Below are positions 35,504 through 36,553 of a stretch of DNA of 36,553 nt, piece by piece; position 1 is the first letter of the stretch; each line of letters opens with the position of its first letter. The stretch covers positions 1-36,553 of the forward strand of contig JAFWTY010000032.1 in the NCBI GenBank assembly GCA_017518735.1, in the 5' to 3' direction. The notes under the pieces are model-generated. The model searched no databases, was not told where the DNA came from, and saw nothing but the letters and a program-made list of their open reading frames with translations. Source of the stretch: Lachnospiraceae bacterium. GTDB lineage: Bacteria; Bacillota; Clostridia; Lachnospirales; Lachnospiraceae. Both the position numbers and the translations under genes were made by a program.

Positions 35504-36505
35504 TTAACCCTTCTTTCCCGTACGGCTCTTCTTCGCTGCCGCAGACTGTTTGGATTCATATTTTTCATACGCATTGACGATTTTTTGTACCAGAGGATGA
35601 CGCACAACGTCTTTTCCGGTCAGTTTGCAGATTTCAATTCCGTCTATACCGGACAAAACCTTCGTTGCAACATCCAGTCCGGAGGTTGCATCCTTCGGAA
35701 GGTCCTTTTGCGTCGCATCACCTGTGATGACTACTTTGGATCCGTATCCGATACGGGTCAAAAACATCTTCATCTGCGCAGGTGTTGTATTCTGTGCTTC
35801 ATCCAGGATGATATAGGCATTGTCAAGTGTACGTCCACGCATGTAAGCGAGAGGTGCAACCTCGATCAATCCCTTCTCCATATTCTTTACAAAACTGTCC
35901 GCACCCATAATCTGATACAGAGCATCATATAAAGGACGTAAATACGGATCTACTTTGCTCTGTAAGTCACCCGGTAAGAAACCGAGTTTTTCACCGGCTT
36001 CAATTGCGGGACGTGTTAAAATGATACGACCCACTTCTTCATTTTTGAATGCCGTAATTGCCATTGCCATTGCAAGATAGGTTTTACCGGTTCCGGCAGG
36101 ACCGAGACCGAACACAACCATATTGTTTTTGATAGCATTGACGTATTCTTTCTGACCAAGCGTCATGGGCTTTACGGCTTTTCCGTTCACCGTATGACAG
36201 ATCAAATCCTCTTCCATCGAAAGGAGTACATTCTCTTTGCTTTCCTTGGACATTTCAATTCCGTAGTCCACTTTTTGTTCTCCGATATCTCTTCCGTGAC
36301 CGGACAGTTCGGAAAGCTCCGATAATAGTCCTACGGCACGTTTCACTTCTTTTTCACCACCGATTACCGACAGAAAGCCGTCCCGGTTTACAATGGCTAC
36401 CTGAAGCTCTTTTTCGATTTTCTTAATGTACTGGTCGCCTTCCCCGAAAATATTGCGCATATTCTCGGCAGACATTTCCATTCGGTAGGTTACGGAATTT
36501 CCCAT
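35504..36505 (-). CDS. phoH: PhoH family ATPase (PhoL type)
   Basis: The 333-aa cytosolic protein has a small N-terminal KH-like region and then a superfamily-1-type ATPase core. Walker A is GPAGTGKT (135-142) and the Walker B region is YIILDEAQNTT. Other family segments are LTRPAIEAGEKLGFLPGDL and GSKVVITGDATQKDLP. Members next to ybeY are thought to work in RNA or ribosome metabolism, though the biochemical role is unsettled. A typical basic tail ends the protein. The ATG at 36505 has AAAGGAAA about 10 nt upstream. The promoter lies outside the window. Confidence 0.95.
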   Translation of the reverse strand: MGNSVTYRMEMSAENMRNIFGEGDQYIKKIEKELQVAIVNRDGFLSVIGGEKEVKRAVGLLSELSELSGHGRDIGEQKVDYGIEMSKESKENVLLSMEEDLICHTVNGKAVKPMTLGQKEYVNAIKNNMVVFGLGPAGTGKTYLAMAMAITAFKNEEVGRIILTRPAIEAGEKLGFLPGDLQSKVDPYLRPLYDALYQIMGADSFVKNMEKGLIEVAPLAYMRGRTLDNAYIILDEAQNTTPAQMKMFLTRIGYGSKVVITGDATQKDLPKDATSGLDVATKVLSGIDGIEICKLTGKDVVRHPLVQKIVNAYEKYESKQSAAAKKSRTGKKG

Positions 36506-36553
36506 CTGGTTGATACGTTTCCTTTCTGGATCGGAATTATCGGATCACATCGT

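Noticed and set aside
35027..35932. Plus-strand open frame of 301 codons opposite ybeY and phoH
   Set aside because: It spans the junction of two well-supported minus-strand genes, with low-complexity Arg/Cys/His content and no recognisable motif.
36506..36553. End of a gene upstream of phoH (yqfD would be expected by synteny)
   Set aside because: Only 48 bp are present; all three minus-strand frames end within or just past it and none gives a recognisable C-terminus.
1..36553. tRNA/rRNA genes, CRISPR arrays, insertion sequences, prophage or attachment sites, riboswitches
   Set aside because: I looked for cloverleaf-like and T-loop sequences, regularly spaced repeats, transposase or integrase proteins and known riboswitch cores in the gaps and saw none; nearly all gaps are under 100 bp.

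Overview
The window looks like a chromosomal core region of a low-to-moderate-GC Firmicute, most likely a member of the Lachnospiraceae (Clostridia). The basis is gene content and order (phoH-ybeY, proB-cyclo-ligase-proA, miaB-mutS-mutL-miaA, mreBCD-PBP2-rodA-mgsA, sepF-yggS), an endonuclease-type MutL, and purine-rich Shine-Dalgarno sequences. The genus cannot be fixed by eye. Every supported gene lies on the minus strand, so the order of transcription runs from high to low coordinates. Coding density is very high, most junctions are 0-25 bp or overlap, and I see no tRNA, rRNA, CRISPR array, transposase or prophage gene.

In transcription order: (1) 36505-30426 holds phoH, ybeY, a MOP-family lipid/polysaccharide flippase and two translationally coupled FAD oxidoreductases. 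(2) 30369-18781 holds proB, a DUF896/5-formyltetrahydrofolate cyclo-ligase fusion, proA, miaB, mutS, mutL (behind a 161-bp repeat-rich leader), miaA and a methionine gamma-lyase family PLP enzyme; this combines proline synthesis, tRNA A37 modification and mismatch repair. (3) From a strong promoter at 18725-18753 runs the cell-elongation operon mreB-mreC-mreD-PBP2-rodA-mgsA-D,D-carboxypeptidase, with no minCDE between PBP2 and rodA. (4) A second strong promoter (10804-10832) drives a small P-loop protein. A terminator hairpin separates it from a HlyD-like membrane adaptor, yggS and the division gene sepF, which ends in its own terminator. (5) 7532-1 holds an AroB-derived pseudoenzyme, an RluD-type pseudouridine synthase, two transporters, a HAD phosphatase, an FGGY sugar kinase and the first codons of a lipoprotein.

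The most unusual points are in the last part and in a few junctions. The 258-aa protein beside the pseudouridine synthase reads as the back part of 3-dehydroquinate synthase with all metal-binding residues lost. The two neighbouring transporters each carry an anti-sigma-factor-like GHKL ATPase domain, one at the N-terminus and one at the C-terminus, which suggests a paired regulated transport locus. The mutL leader contains five copies of a GAAACA motif in alternating orientation, forming a 16-bp stem, and may be a dispersed genomic repeat. Assignments rest on reading motifs and gene context; no database search was run.
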